Shown: positions 52,969-60,947 of the stretch, in pieces
How positions within the stretch are numbered: position 1 is the stretch's first letter
Layout: every line of letters starts with the position of its first letter
Source: Paracoccaceae bacterium
GTDB lineage: Bacteria; Pseudomonadota; Alphaproteobacteria; Rhodobacterales; Rhodobacteraceae
Reading direction: 5' to 3'
NCBI GenBank assembly: GCA_902602765.1
Contig: CACKSH010000001.1
Coordinates: forward strand, 124,001-188,000
DNA length: 64,000 bases
Translations under genes and position numbers: made by a program
The notes under the pieces: model-generated
What the model was told of the DNA's origin: nothing
The model's input: the letters and a program-made list of their open reading frames with translations, nothing else
The model's database searches: none

Positions 52969-53589
52969 TTACATTAAAGCCATTAAACGAGAGCTTTTAA
53001 GCGTGCCAACTTCATTTGCTGAATTAATGATGCCAGATAAGGCCTCATTTGTAAGCATTTCGTCCACACTTTTTCCCCAATGAGACATGGATTTGAAACG
53101 GTAGATAACTCCCATCATTTCGTGATCTTCTCCTAGAAGAGGAACTGCGGCTGCCACCGTTATATCCATTGGTTTCATTAATTTCTCTAGCTTAGGTGCA
53201 AGTTCGAGAGCTTTTGGGAGGCCAGCACGTGGCATATGGTATGCACGCACCACAATAACTGGCGCTGCTTCCTTGCCAGCGTCACCGTAAGCATATCTTA
53301 CAAGTTGTGGGCCTATGACTTCTCCGGCAGGAGCACTTTCTATTTCTGCCATTAATTCTTTATATGAAGCATCTTTTGAAAAAGCTTCAAAAGTTTCTGC
53401 ACCTTGAGATACTGATGGGTAATGTGCTTGCACCTGGATATTACCCGCGCCTTGCCCACCTACAACGCGATAAATTCTGGTATGTGCCCCGTGCCTTGCC
53501 AAAATTCCTGCTCCCTTTCTCACTCTGGAGGAGACAATTTCAGTATTACCCGGGTTAATTTTTACTTCTCTTATGGATGCTATAGCCAT
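52969..53589 (-). CDS. dimeric alpha-beta barrel-like protein, unknown
   Basis: 206 residues. Two similar halves can be seen: residues about 1-100 (MAIASIREVKINPGNTEI, ARHGAHTRIYRVVGG) and about 105-206 (APVIVVRAYHM, EDHEMMGVIYRFKSMSHWGKS). Each has the beta-alpha-beta pattern of stress-response or NIPSNAP-type dimeric barrels. No signature motif is recognised. GAAAGGAAAAACT precedes the ATG. Its codon use looks a little richer in GC than its neighbours. Confidence 0.55.
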   Translation of the reverse strand: MAIASIREVKINPGNTEIVSSRVRKGAGILARHGAHTRIYRVVGGQGAGNIQVQAHYPSVSQGAETFEAFSKDASYKELMAEIESAPAGEVIGPQLVRYAYGDAGKEAAPVIVVRAYHMPRAGLPKALELAPKLEKLMKPMDITVAAAVPLLGEDHEMMGVIYRFKSMSHWGKSVDEMLTNEALSGIINSANEVGTLKSSRLMALM

Positions 53590-53969
53590 AGTTTTTCCTT
53601 TCTCTCTTAAATTGCTTTAATAGTGTAACTATTACGTAGAGCTGATTAAATATCCGCTTAATCAAATAGAATTTAGAACGCAAACTATCGAAACAGTCAT
53701 GCATCCTAATTTTAGAGTAATATGGACTATTATTAATCGAGCAAGTATAGATCCTGTACCGAATTGAATTTCGCCGATAAACAAACGTGAATTTGCTAAC
53801 TGAGTAAAGGCATCAAAAATATCTTAATTTGAACAAAACATGAAAAACTCACTATAGAACAAGCATTGAAAATGATGGGTGAGCTAGGCTTCAAGATAAA
53901 AAAACGGGCTGTTTGATTTATATATTCTTTATCAATTTTACAATAGATTTGGTTCTTTAACGTGTAATA
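53590..53969. other. 380-bp intergenic region with possible gene remnant
   Basis: A short open stretch at 53833-53916 (plus) encodes a peptide containing LTIEQALKMMGELGFKIKKR and a stop, preceded directly by an in-frame TGA. Its composition looks coding, like the tail of a lost gene; only 27 codons remain. The rest is AT-rich with no recognised promoter, repeat or RNA. The promoter of the FAD oxidoreductase must lie at the right end. Confidence 0.35.
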
Positions 53970-55118
53970 ATGACTTCAATGGAAAATATTGTGGTGATAG
54001 GTGCTGGCGTAGTTGGGCTGTCTTGCGCTTACAACCTTCTGAAGGGCGGCGAAAAAGTAACCCTGCTGGAAAGAGGTTGTCCAGGTTGTGGGCAGTCCAC
54101 GCGAACTGGTGGCGGTATACGCTACCTACATGGAACCCAAGAAAACATCAGCATGTCATTCTTGAGTGAACTATTTTGGAAGAATTTCGAAAGCGAATTC
54201 AATGTCGACATTAATTATCAGACAACTGGACATCTTTTCCTGACTTCAAACCATCAAAAGTCTGAAGAGTTGCGCAGTATTGATCCGAATGGCCTATTAA
54301 ATTTGAGTGCTTTAGATCAGAGACAAATTAAAACTAAATGGCCTTATTTAGGCCAACTTAATCAGGATTATGGGATTTACTGTCCTATTGGCGGGTATTT
54401 AGATCATCAAAAAGTTATTGATGGTCTAGTTTCAGGTTTTCATAAATTGGGGGGAAAGCTGCGAGAGGGAGTTGAAGTAAATACGATTTCTATAATGGAT
54501 AATTCCAAATACCGCATAACCTCTTCAGAAGGGATAATTGAAGCGAACATTATAATTAATTGCGCTGGCGCATATGCGGGCCAATTTGCAAGTTACTCGA
54601 AAGCTGAGCAGTCGTTTACATCAAGACATCATGAGTTGTTGATAGTCAGGCCAGAGAAACCCTTTCCAGAGATCTGTCCATGGCTAATTGACATAGATAA
54701 CCAAGTTCATACCAGGCCTGATGGAGCTGGAAGAGCCTTAGTTGGTGGCTTTCTCGGTAATAATGAGACGACAGAGCTTCAGGGATATGAGTTCCCAATA
54801 TCGGAGAATTGGAAACAGCGAGTTCTTATTGCGGCAGAAAGGTCATTTGGGCTTATTGATTGTAATTCGGAAGTTCTTGAACATTGGGGCGGGCTGTATC
54901 CAGGCACGATAGATTATCAGCCAGTGATAGAGAAAGAAAAGCCCGGTCTGTTTACAGCTGCAGGCTTTTCAGGAACAGGTTTAATGCACGCACCAGCTGC
55001 AGCGTTAATCATCAAAGATCTAGTTAAATTCGGAAAGAGTGAAAAAATTAATCTTGCAGCATTCAGCTCGCGGAGATTTGAAACACTCAAAAGCGTCTCC
55101 GAAAATACTGGCTTTTGA
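53970..55118 (+). CDS. FAD-dependent amino-acid/sarcosine oxidase-like protein
   Basis: 382-residue DAO-family flavoenzyme. The FAD dinucleotide motif VVIGAGVVGLSCAYNLL (about 7-23) with an acidic residue at the strand end (LLERG), the GGGIRYLHG loop (about 47-55) and the C-terminal GLFTAAGFSGTGLMHAPAAA (about 333-352) are typical of glycine/sarcosine oxidase beta-type proteins. It oxidises an amine or N-methyl amino acid to an imine with O2 or another acceptor. The substrate is unknown. ATG at 53970 or 53979 both fit. Confidence 0.82.
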   Translation: MTSMENIVVIGAGVVGLSCAYNLLKGGEKVTLLERGCPGCGQSTRTGGGIRYLHGTQENISMSFLSELFWKNFESEFNVDINYQTTGHLFLTSNHQKSEELRSIDPNGLLNLSALDQRQIKTKWPYLGQLNQDYGIYCPIGGYLDHQKVIDGLVSGFHKLGGKLREGVEVNTISIMDNSKYRITSSEGIIEANIIINCAGAYAGQFASYSKAEQSFTSRHHELLIVRPEKPFPEICPWLIDIDNQVHTRPDGAGRALVGGFLGNNETTELQGYEFPISENWKQRVLIAAERSFGLIDCNSEVLEHWGGLYPGTIDYQPVIEKEKPGLFTAAGFSGTGLMHAPAAALIIKDLVKFGKSEKINLAAFSSRRFETLKSVSENTGF

Positions 55119-55190
55119 CTAATGAATATTTAGATTGGATATTCACAAACTAGAACGCAAGAATTTTTAGAATAAGTTAACAAATATGAA

Positions 55191-55385
55191 GTGACTATTA
55201 CCAATACAGTTCTGTCAATTGTTTTCGAAGATCTTGATTTTGATGTAAGTTACTTGCCTACAGATAGGTTAAGTAGTTTACAGCAAAATAGGGAACCCCA
55301 ATTTATTGCCGCGATGGTAAGTGGTCGTAATGCCGCGTTTGCGTTGATGAATACGCAAAGAGAAGAGTATAATCATCTTCATTGA
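55191..55385 (+). CDS. small hypothetical protein
   Basis: 64 residues from a GTG start (an ATG 5 bases upstream is out of frame and stops at once). The sequence FEDLDFDVSYLPTDRLSSLQ and SGRNAAFALMNTQREEYNHL has no recognised domain. No clear ribosome binding site is seen. It fills part of the 473-bp gap between the oxidoreductase and hydrolase genes and may be a chance frame. Confidence 0.3.
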   Translation: MTITNTVLSIVFEDLDFDVSYLPTDRLSSLQQNREPQFIAAMVSGRNAAFALMNTQREEYNHLH

Positions 55386-55455
55386 CTGGATCATTTTGAA
55401 GAATCTTCTGCAAATAAAACATCTAGTCTTTAGGTATCAGGCAACCATATCCGCT

Positions 55456-55530
55456 CTACTAGCAAACCCCCACCCCTTTGATTACAAATGCGGTTATTAG
55501 CTACTGGTCATTTGCTACGTGTGTAGCAGA
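55456..55530. repeat. dispersed intergenic repeat, copy 2
   Basis: CCCCCACCCCTTTGATTACA continues into GGTTATTAGCTACTGGTCAT and the hairpin TGCTAC, GTGT, GTAGCA (55513-55528). It aligns with copies 3 and 4. It lies upstream of the true hydrolase start at 55592. Confidence 0.65.
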
Positions 55531-55591
55531 GCAAAACATTTATATCTTAGATTTGCTTGCTTTTAACTCGCAAATTGAGGAAAGTTTTATA

Positions 55592-56404
55592 ATGCAAAGG
55601 TTATATCTTGAAGCTTGGCAAGCATTTATTAGATGGCATTCTGTAGGGTCTTTTGGAGAACCTGTCATTTACCTTCCAGGGTTAAGTATGAGCTCCGTAA
55701 GCAGCTTCCTGCCGGTAGCCGCCCATAGCCTGATGGGAGGCAAGAAAGGAATTATGCTCGATTACATAGGTTCAGGAGTAAGCGATCATTCTGACAGCTT
55801 TAGTTTTTCTTTAAAAGCACATGCCGAAACAGTAGCTTTTGTGTTACAAGAATTAGGGTACAATAGCTGCCATTTTGTCGGTCACTCTTTCGGTGGAAGT
55901 GTAGCTATAAAACTAGCTTTAACTCGCCCTGATTTAGTGAAAAGTTTATTTATAGCTGAAGGAAATCTGCTTCCAGGGGGCGGTCCTGGTAGTAGAAGTA
56001 TTGCGGCAAACTCGAAGGTTGAATTCGTGAATAAGGTTTTTCCCAAAATGCTTAATCGAATTAGGGAAGATGCACTGATTAAAAAAAGCGGTCCAGATGT
56101 GTTAGCTTCTTCTTGGTCTATCGCGGATGTTGGAGGAATATATGAAAATGCCATTTCATTGGTAAATCTCCCAAAAAGATTTGAAAACGATTTTCTGACT
56201 CTCGATATCCCACGATGTTTCATGTTTAGTGAGGAAAATTTTCCTGCAAAAGGTACAGCTGGAACGGCCGACATTCCAAATGTAGAGCGCTTGGAGAGTT
56301 TTGGTGTTCTAGTTGAAATTTTGCCTAACTCAGGCCATGAAATGATGATAAGCAATCCGGAGGATTTTACAAAAATATTAAGTGGTTTCTTAAACACTAA
56401 GTGA
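55592..56404 (+). CDS. alpha/beta hydrolase
   Basis: 270 residues from the ATG at 55592, which has GAGGAAA about 9 bases upstream. A longer frame to 55478 runs through a dispersed repeat and is rejected. GEPVIYLPGLSMSS (about 21-34) carries the oxyanion residues, FVGHSFGGS (about 93-101) the nucleophile Ser96, and NSGHEMM near 250 the catalytic His. A typical haloperoxidase/esterase-like hydrolase of unknown substrate. Confidence 0.82.
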   Translation: MQRLYLEAWQAFIRWHSVGSFGEPVIYLPGLSMSSVSSFLPVAAHSLMGGKKGIMLDYIGSGVSDHSDSFSFSLKAHAETVAFVLQELGYNSCHFVGHSFGGSVAIKLALTRPDLVKSLFIAEGNLLPGGGPGSRSIAANSKVEFVNKVFPKMLNRIREDALIKKSGPDVLASSWSIADVGGIYENAISLVNLPKRFENDFLTLDIPRCFMFSEENFPAKGTAGTADIPNVERLESFGVLVEILPNSGHEMMISNPEDFTKILSGFLNTK

Positions 56405-56570
56405 ATTAGTTTGAAAAATGTGAATGAAAACCTTCTTCTATTGAAAAAGGATATTTAATTCTATCCCCTTACCAAAAATGTGAGAGTGAGATATTTACGT
56501 ATATAACTGCCTCGAGTTTTTACCGCCCTACCTCTCACGATGGTCCAAATACTCCACTAGTCCACAGGAA

Positions 56571-56650
56571 ACCCACCCCCACTCACAATACCCCTGCTCA
56601 TTCACAAAGGCGTTTATTTGGATCAGGTCATTTGCTTCACGCGTAGCGTC
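56571..56650. repeat. dispersed intergenic repeat, copy 3
   Basis: ACCCACCCCCACTCACAATA is followed by CTGCTCATTCACAAAGGCGT and ends with GTCATTTGCTTCACGCGTAG. It is the best-preserved copy with copy 4: about 45 of the central 60 positions are shared. The hairpin GCTTC/GTAGC is slightly imperfect. It lies 3' of the lipoprotein gene. Confidence 0.75.
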
Positions 56651-56669
56651 TTGTGATGCACGAAAGATT

Positions 56670-57947
56670 TTAAATTATTTCTAATTGTACTAAGGTCTCA
56701 GAAATATCGGACGCATAAAGGCTTTCGAGTGTCATAGTGTGTTTGATATCTAAATCTTGGTCAATTTTATTACTGTTATAAATTAGATCAATTAACAGAG
56801 CTTGCGTTTCAACTGCATCAGGCTGATAGCCCGACAGACCACCATCATTATCTTGGAACATAATTCTAAGTGTTGTGAAATCGGGCTTTGACAAAACTGG
56901 CGCAAAATACGTGTTGAACAAAGCATAACCAAGAGGGTTTTCTGCCAATACTCCTGCAGGAGTATTGGCAGTTTCACTCCACTCTCCTTCTAAAATTCCG
57001 TCACCAGAGGCATTTTTATCTAGCCAAAACTCTTTTCCCATCTCCCACATGCTAAAATTCAGGATATATGTGTATTCTATAGCTGCCTTCATGAAATCTT
57101 CTGGATTATTGAGAGGATCAGCTGCATATCCTGATGGATCAAAAACACCATTATCAACAGCTTCCTTTAATGCTAAATAAAGCTCTGATGTTTTCCAGCT
57201 TGAGTCATTAGTATCATGTGGGTCTCCAGATCCATTTGCTTTAGTGTAGTTAAGAGCTTCAATCGACCCCTCAACTGCACCCCTCACACCCCATGGATGT
57301 ATTGTATGTAAGGCGTGCTCAAATAGTTCCTGAATATCACCATCGCCAGAGCCGATTGTACCTGTACTATTTTGATACCAGATCATGTCTTGCATAATAG
57401 AGATTAGTAGTGCCTCAGTGCCAACACCGTATTGAGCATCAAGTTCACCCTCTATGCGGTCTTCGAGAGGATTAAGGGGATATTCATCGGCTGCCCCCTT
57501 CAGTATTCTTTGGGATGTGCCAATACCCTCATGCCACGTACCCTCCGCACCAGCTAGAATATTTATCATTTGTTGTTGAGCGCTAGAGTCTATGCCCGCA
57601 GCATCTGAGTCCATTAGTATGACAAATGATTGAGCAACCTTATGAGCCCATTCATCAGGGACTTTAGCTTGATCACCCGTTTCTCCGCCTACAAGTAATT
57701 TAACCCCATTTACATCTAAAGTTCTATCAAATAGCGAACTAGTAGTGGATTGCAACGTACCTTTACTCGCATAATTAGTTGTTGGATTAGACGACGGCGT
57801 CCCGCCAGTATTATCACCAGTTGATCCAGTTGTATTACTGTTACCAATTGATGATCCACCGCCGCCACCACAAGCCGCCAATATGAAAGCTAACGGCGAA
57901 ATCATCACTGCCTTTTTCTGCTTAAATCTATCTGAGAAGCTATTCAT
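56670..57947 (-). CDS. unknown lipoprotein
   Basis: 425 residues. A lipoprotein signal with lipobox LAACGG (about 23-28) precedes a Gly/Ser/Thr/Asn-rich linker (28-60). The mature domain has a DGDIQELFEHALHTIHPWG block (about 203-221) and an acidic C-terminal half. Histidine pairs such as HEGIG and HALHTIH could bind a metal. No family is recognised. The gene holds a perfect 28-bp palindrome (56943-56970) that codes for ANTPAGVLA. It is flanked by dispersed repeats on both sides. Confidence 0.7.
   Translation of the reverse strand: MNSFSDRFKQKKAVMISPLAFILAACGGGGGSSIGNSNTTGSTGDNTGGTPSSNPTTNYASKGTLQSTTSSLFDRTLDVNGVKLLVGGETGDQAKVPDEWAHKVAQSFVILMDSDAAGIDSSAQQQMINILAGAEGTWHEGIGTSQRILKGAADEYPLNPLEDRIEGELDAQYGVGTEALLISIMQDMIWYQNSTGTIGSGDGDIQELFEHALHTIHPWGVRGAVEGSIEALNYTKANGSGDPHDTNDSSWKTSELYLALKEAVDNGVFDPSGYAADPLNNPEDFMKAAIEYTYILNFSMWEMGKEFWLDKNASGDGILEGEWSETANTPAGVLAENPLGYALFNTYFAPVLSKPDFTTLRIMFQDNDGGLSGYQPDAVETQALLIDLIYNSNKIDQDLDIKHTMTLESLYASDISETLVQLEII
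56943..56970. repeat. perfect 28-bp palindrome within the lipoprotein gene
   Basis: The two halves starting TGCCAATACTCCTG are exact reverse complements with no spacer, centred on CTGCAG. It lies in the coding region (residues about 327-335). Such a perfect palindrome in a coding sequence is unlikely by chance and may be a cruciform or protein site. Confidence 0.9.
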
Positions 57948-57965
57948 TATTGGATTCCTTTAGTT

Positions 57966-58081
57966 CAAATTCTACCCTCACAATATTCAACTTGAAATGC
58001 AAGCTTAACACAATACACCTGCTCACTCACAAAGACGTTTATTCGGAACGGTTCGTTTGCTACTGGTGTAGCGACAAGAAT
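57966..58081. repeat. dispersed intergenic repeat, copy 4
   Basis: Upstream of the lipoprotein gene. The segment 58011-58074 contains CTGCTCACTCACAAAGACGT and a hairpin GCTAC, TGGT, GTAGC (58060-58073) that corresponds to copies 2 and 3. The flanking CTACCCTCACAATATTCAAC (57972-57991) resembles the left end of copies 1 and 3. Confidence 0.75.
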
Positions 58082-58104
58082 GGTAATTCTATTAAAGAAT
58101 AACG

Positions 58105-59229
58105 CTACTCCAAAATTGATTTTGAAGGTTGATCATTTGTGTGGCAATGAACCCCACCACCAGCTGCCCAGGAACTTAACATTTCGACGATATGGACGTC
58201 TCGATTAGGAAAGTAACTTTCAATTCTAACTTTTGCTGCAGCATCCGTTTTGGGGTTGCCAAACCCTGGAACTATTACAAATCCATTTCCCACTAGCCAA
58301 TTTACGTAGTTTGTATCGAAACTCTGACCGTTATATTCAACATAACTTTCGATGGGATCTCTAATCACATTAAATCCTGCAGCCTTAATAGTTTCAGCAA
58401 TTTTATCAAATAGTCTGCCATCTTTACCATCCGGCTGGCACAATGAGCCCGCAGTACACTGCAAAACCACAGCAGTACTAACATTTATGAACCTTGCTAT
58501 CCCGTCAACATGCCCTCGCGTCCTATCACCCGTCGGAATGCCTTCAATGAAAACAACCTTTGATACGCCAAAGTATTTCTTAAGGTCAGCCTTGGCCCGC
58601 TCTTTAGTATATCCAAAATTTCTATTTGGATCACCGATTGTACTCCAATTCAACAATACAGTATCCAATCCGTTGAACTCAAGATTTCCTCGTTCGTGTG
58701 TAATATCGATATGAGTAACTGGCATCTTGAGAAGCTCTCCAATCTGATCTGGAATGGTGTTATCAAGATAGAAGGGAATATTTGAACCAAAGGCACCGCC
58801 CCAAGCATTAAATTCCCAATTTTGTATTTTTAAACTATTTTCCTCGACTACATACAATGGACCATTATCCCGCATCCATGAATTATCGTATTTCGCGGCT
58901 TGCCATCGTATATTAGAATTTTTTGGATCAGCTCCTATTCTTAAAATTACATCCTTTGCTTCTTCTAAAATTTGATCTGATCCATACAGAATATATAAAG
59001 TTTGATAACGAGAGATTATATCGGAAATTTTTGCAATAGTATCTTCGTAGTCCTTTTCCCATCGACCTGGCCATTGTAGCCAAGTCGCTTCCTGTGGTTC
59101 CCACTCTGCTGGAACTCTCTTTAAACCTGATTTGACAGAATTTTTGTCGATCATTGCTTCATTACTTAATACAATATTACATGGCAGAATGCTTGTTAAA
59201 AAGGTGATATATTTTATGAATTTGTTCAT
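58105..59229 (-). CDS. agmatine deiminase-like protein with export signal
   Basis: 374-residue porphyromonas-type peptidylarginine deiminase/agmatine deiminase family protein. Catalytic motifs are WMRDNGPLYV (about 128-137), HERGNLEFNG (about 186-195), GHVDGIARF (about 240-248) and GGGVHCHTNDQP with the nucleophile Cys362. Agmatine deiminase converts agmatine to N-carbamoylputrescine and ammonia. The N-terminus KYITFLTSILPCNIVLSNE looks like a signal peptide, so the enzyme is probably periplasmic, which is unusual for this family. Start is ATG at 59229. Alone in its transcription unit. Confidence 0.85.
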   Translation of the reverse strand: MNKFIKYITFLTSILPCNIVLSNEAMIDKNSVKSGLKRVPAEWEPQEATWLQWPGRWEKDYEDTIAKISDIISRYQTLYILYGSDQILEEAKDVILRIGADPKNSNIRWQAAKYDNSWMRDNGPLYVVEENSLKIQNWEFNAWGGAFGSNIPFYLDNTIPDQIGELLKMPVTHIDITHERGNLEFNGLDTVLLNWSTIGDPNRNFGYTKERAKADLKKYFGVSKVVFIEGIPTGDRTRGHVDGIARFINVSTAVVLQCTAGSLCQPDGKDGRLFDKIAETIKAAGFNVIRDPIESYVEYNGQSFDTNYVNWLVGNGFVIVPGFGNPKTDAAAKVRIESYFPNRDVHIVEMLSSWAAGGGVHCHTNDQPSKSILE

Positions 59230-59777
59230 TAATAATTTATTAAGATTTTTAGTATGCTACTACAAGTTTAGCTTATATCGATCCCTGAATATGCTGAAAT
59301 ATGAAAGCAAAAAATAAAGTAACTAAAGCGGTCAAAGTTTTGACTCCCACCCCTTTGATCACAAAGTTAGCTGTAAACTGTTCCCCAAAGAAGTTTACCC
59401 CTGAAAATTTAAACAGCCAAAATATGACATTTTAAGGTTTATTGAGGGGCCATTTGAGGGGCCAAATATATCCCGAGACTCTAAGATATTGTTTATATTA
59501 TATTAAATATGATTTACTGGCGAAGACGGTTTCTGCTTAATCCTATTGATTTTATACAATTATTTATTTTTTAATATAGTTAACTTATTGGTTTTACGTA
59601 TTTTTATTAAAATATAATTTTGATTAGTAAATATAAAGAAAGTATGCTTTTGGAGGGTTTTACGGAGGGTAAATGCCAATACCAAAACCCCAATGTCTGC
59701 GTTCAGCATAACTAAAGCTGAAAATCACGCAACAACACTTTGTTCAACAAGTTCTTAAAATTTCTTTCGAGAAAAGG
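59230..59777. other. 548-bp gene desert with repeats
   Basis: No plausible gene, tRNA or intact mobile element was seen. It holds repeat copy 5 (CCCACCCCTTTGATCACAAA at 59346-59365), two tandem-like TTGAGGGGCCA motifs (59442-59452 and 59454-59464) and a CCAATACCAAAACCCCAATG string near 59675. The left part is AT-rich and includes the promoter region of the deiminase gene. The mixture suggests DNA left from a lost element, but this is inference. Confidence 0.5.
59346..59380. repeat. dispersed intergenic repeat, copy 5 (left part only)
   Basis: CCCACCCCTTTGATCACAAA matches the left part of copy 2 (CCCACCCCTTTGATTACAAA) with one difference over 20 bases. The hairpin part is not recognisable. 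Confidence 0.55.
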
Positions 59778-60947
59778 CTAATTAAAGATATTATATTTCT
59801 CCATAAATTCGCGATCTGGAGTGACACCCAACCCGGGACCACTCGGAATACTTACAGTCCCATTATTAACTTTTACTTGGTTTTGAATGTTCATTGGTTC
59901 AGTTAATAAGTCATCCCTGAAACTATTATGCGTTGTATCAAACTCAAGCATTGGTTCCCATGGAAATAACCCACCTGGTATTGCTGGCATTGCCGCAAGT
60001 AAATGTAAATTAGTTGCCACTGCTATAGCAGAACCCCATACATGATTAACTACTGGAGTAAAATGTGCATGACACAACGCTAAAACTCTCAGGTATTCTG
60101 ATATGCCGCCGAGCGCACAGACTTCAGGTTGGGCAATATCGAGGCCTCGACTTTCTAGGAGCTTTCTCCAACCCCATCGATTAAATTCGGCTTCACCACC
60201 TGAAATATTTACTTTTAAACCAGATCGTAATTCTCGGTAACCGTCCAAATCTTCTGGGGCAACCGGTTCTTCAAACCAGTACGGATCATACTCTTCAAGT
60301 GCCCGACCAACATAAAAAGCATCATTGGTTGTATATGCGTGATTTGCATCCACCATAAACGGATATTCATCACCTATACCGCGTCTAACGGCCTCAATTA
60401 AAAGCAGATCGTCCTTAGGGCCTAAGCCAACTTTCATTTTTACGGCCTTAAATCCCATTTGCTTTATATTAGAGGCCTCCTCCTCAAATCTTGACGCCAT
60501 ACTTTTGGCGCTCTCTTTACGAAGCATCATACCGTAACCATAGACATCGACTTTTTGTCGGTGCGAACCACCTATCAACTTAAATATCGGCAAACCAGCA
60601 ATTTTGCCTGCAATATCCCACAATGCAATATCAACACCCGATAGTGCTTGGAGAGGCATACCCTTTTGCCCGTGATCACGCATTAAGTTATACACTTTGT
60701 GCCAGATGACGTCCCGATCCATTGGATCCATACCCACAATCATAGGCTGAATTACTTTTTCTACGATACCTTTGTTGGCTAGGGCAATATTACCTGCACC
60801 GAAACATTCTCCCCATCCAACTACGCCGTCATCCGTCTCCACCTCAACTAAGTGAGCAGTTCTTTTGTTATAATACTGTTGTGAATAACCAAGAGGCTCT
60901 GGCAGGTCATAACCGAGGACGTGGCTAGTAATTCGAGTAATCTTCAT
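59778..60947 (-). CDS. enolase-superfamily dehydratase/racemase
   Basis: 389-residue mandelate racemase/muconate lactonizing group member. The catalytic bases Lys170/Lys172 (VKMKVG), metal ligands Asp200 (DANH), Glu226 (FEEP) and Glu252 (GGEAEF) and the His302 of NHVWGSA are all present. K-x-K with a C-terminal His is the mandelate-racemase pattern, mostly acid-sugar dehydratases. The substrate, likely a sugar acid, cannot be named. Its ATG overlaps the ALDH stop codon by 4 bp, placing it in the GMC-ALDH-dehydratase operon. Confidence 0.88.
   Translation of the reverse strand: MKITRITSHVLGYDLPEPLGYSQQYYNKRTAHLVEVETDDGVVGWGECFGAGNIALANKGIVEKVIQPMIVGMDPMDRDVIWHKVYNLMRDHGQKGMPLQALSGVDIALWDIAGKIAGLPIFKLIGGSHRQKVDVYGYGMMLRKESAKSMASRFEEEASNIKQMGFKAVKMKVGLGPKDDLLLIEAVRRGIGDEYPFMVDANHAYTTNDAFYVGRALEEYDPYWFEEPVAPEDLDGYRELRSGLKVNISGGEAEFNRWGWRKLLESRGLDIAQPEVCALGGISEYLRVLALCHAHFTPVVNHVWGSAIAVATNLHLLAAMPAIPGGLFPWEPMLEFDTTHNSFRDDLLTEPMNIQNQVKVNNGTVSIPSGPGLGVTPDREFMEKYNIFN

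Noticed and set aside
55478..55591. N-terminal extension of the alpha/beta hydrolase
   Set aside because: The extension runs through repeat copy 2, starts with TTG without a ribosome binding site, and adds no family sequence; the ATG at 55592 has GAGGAAA upstream.
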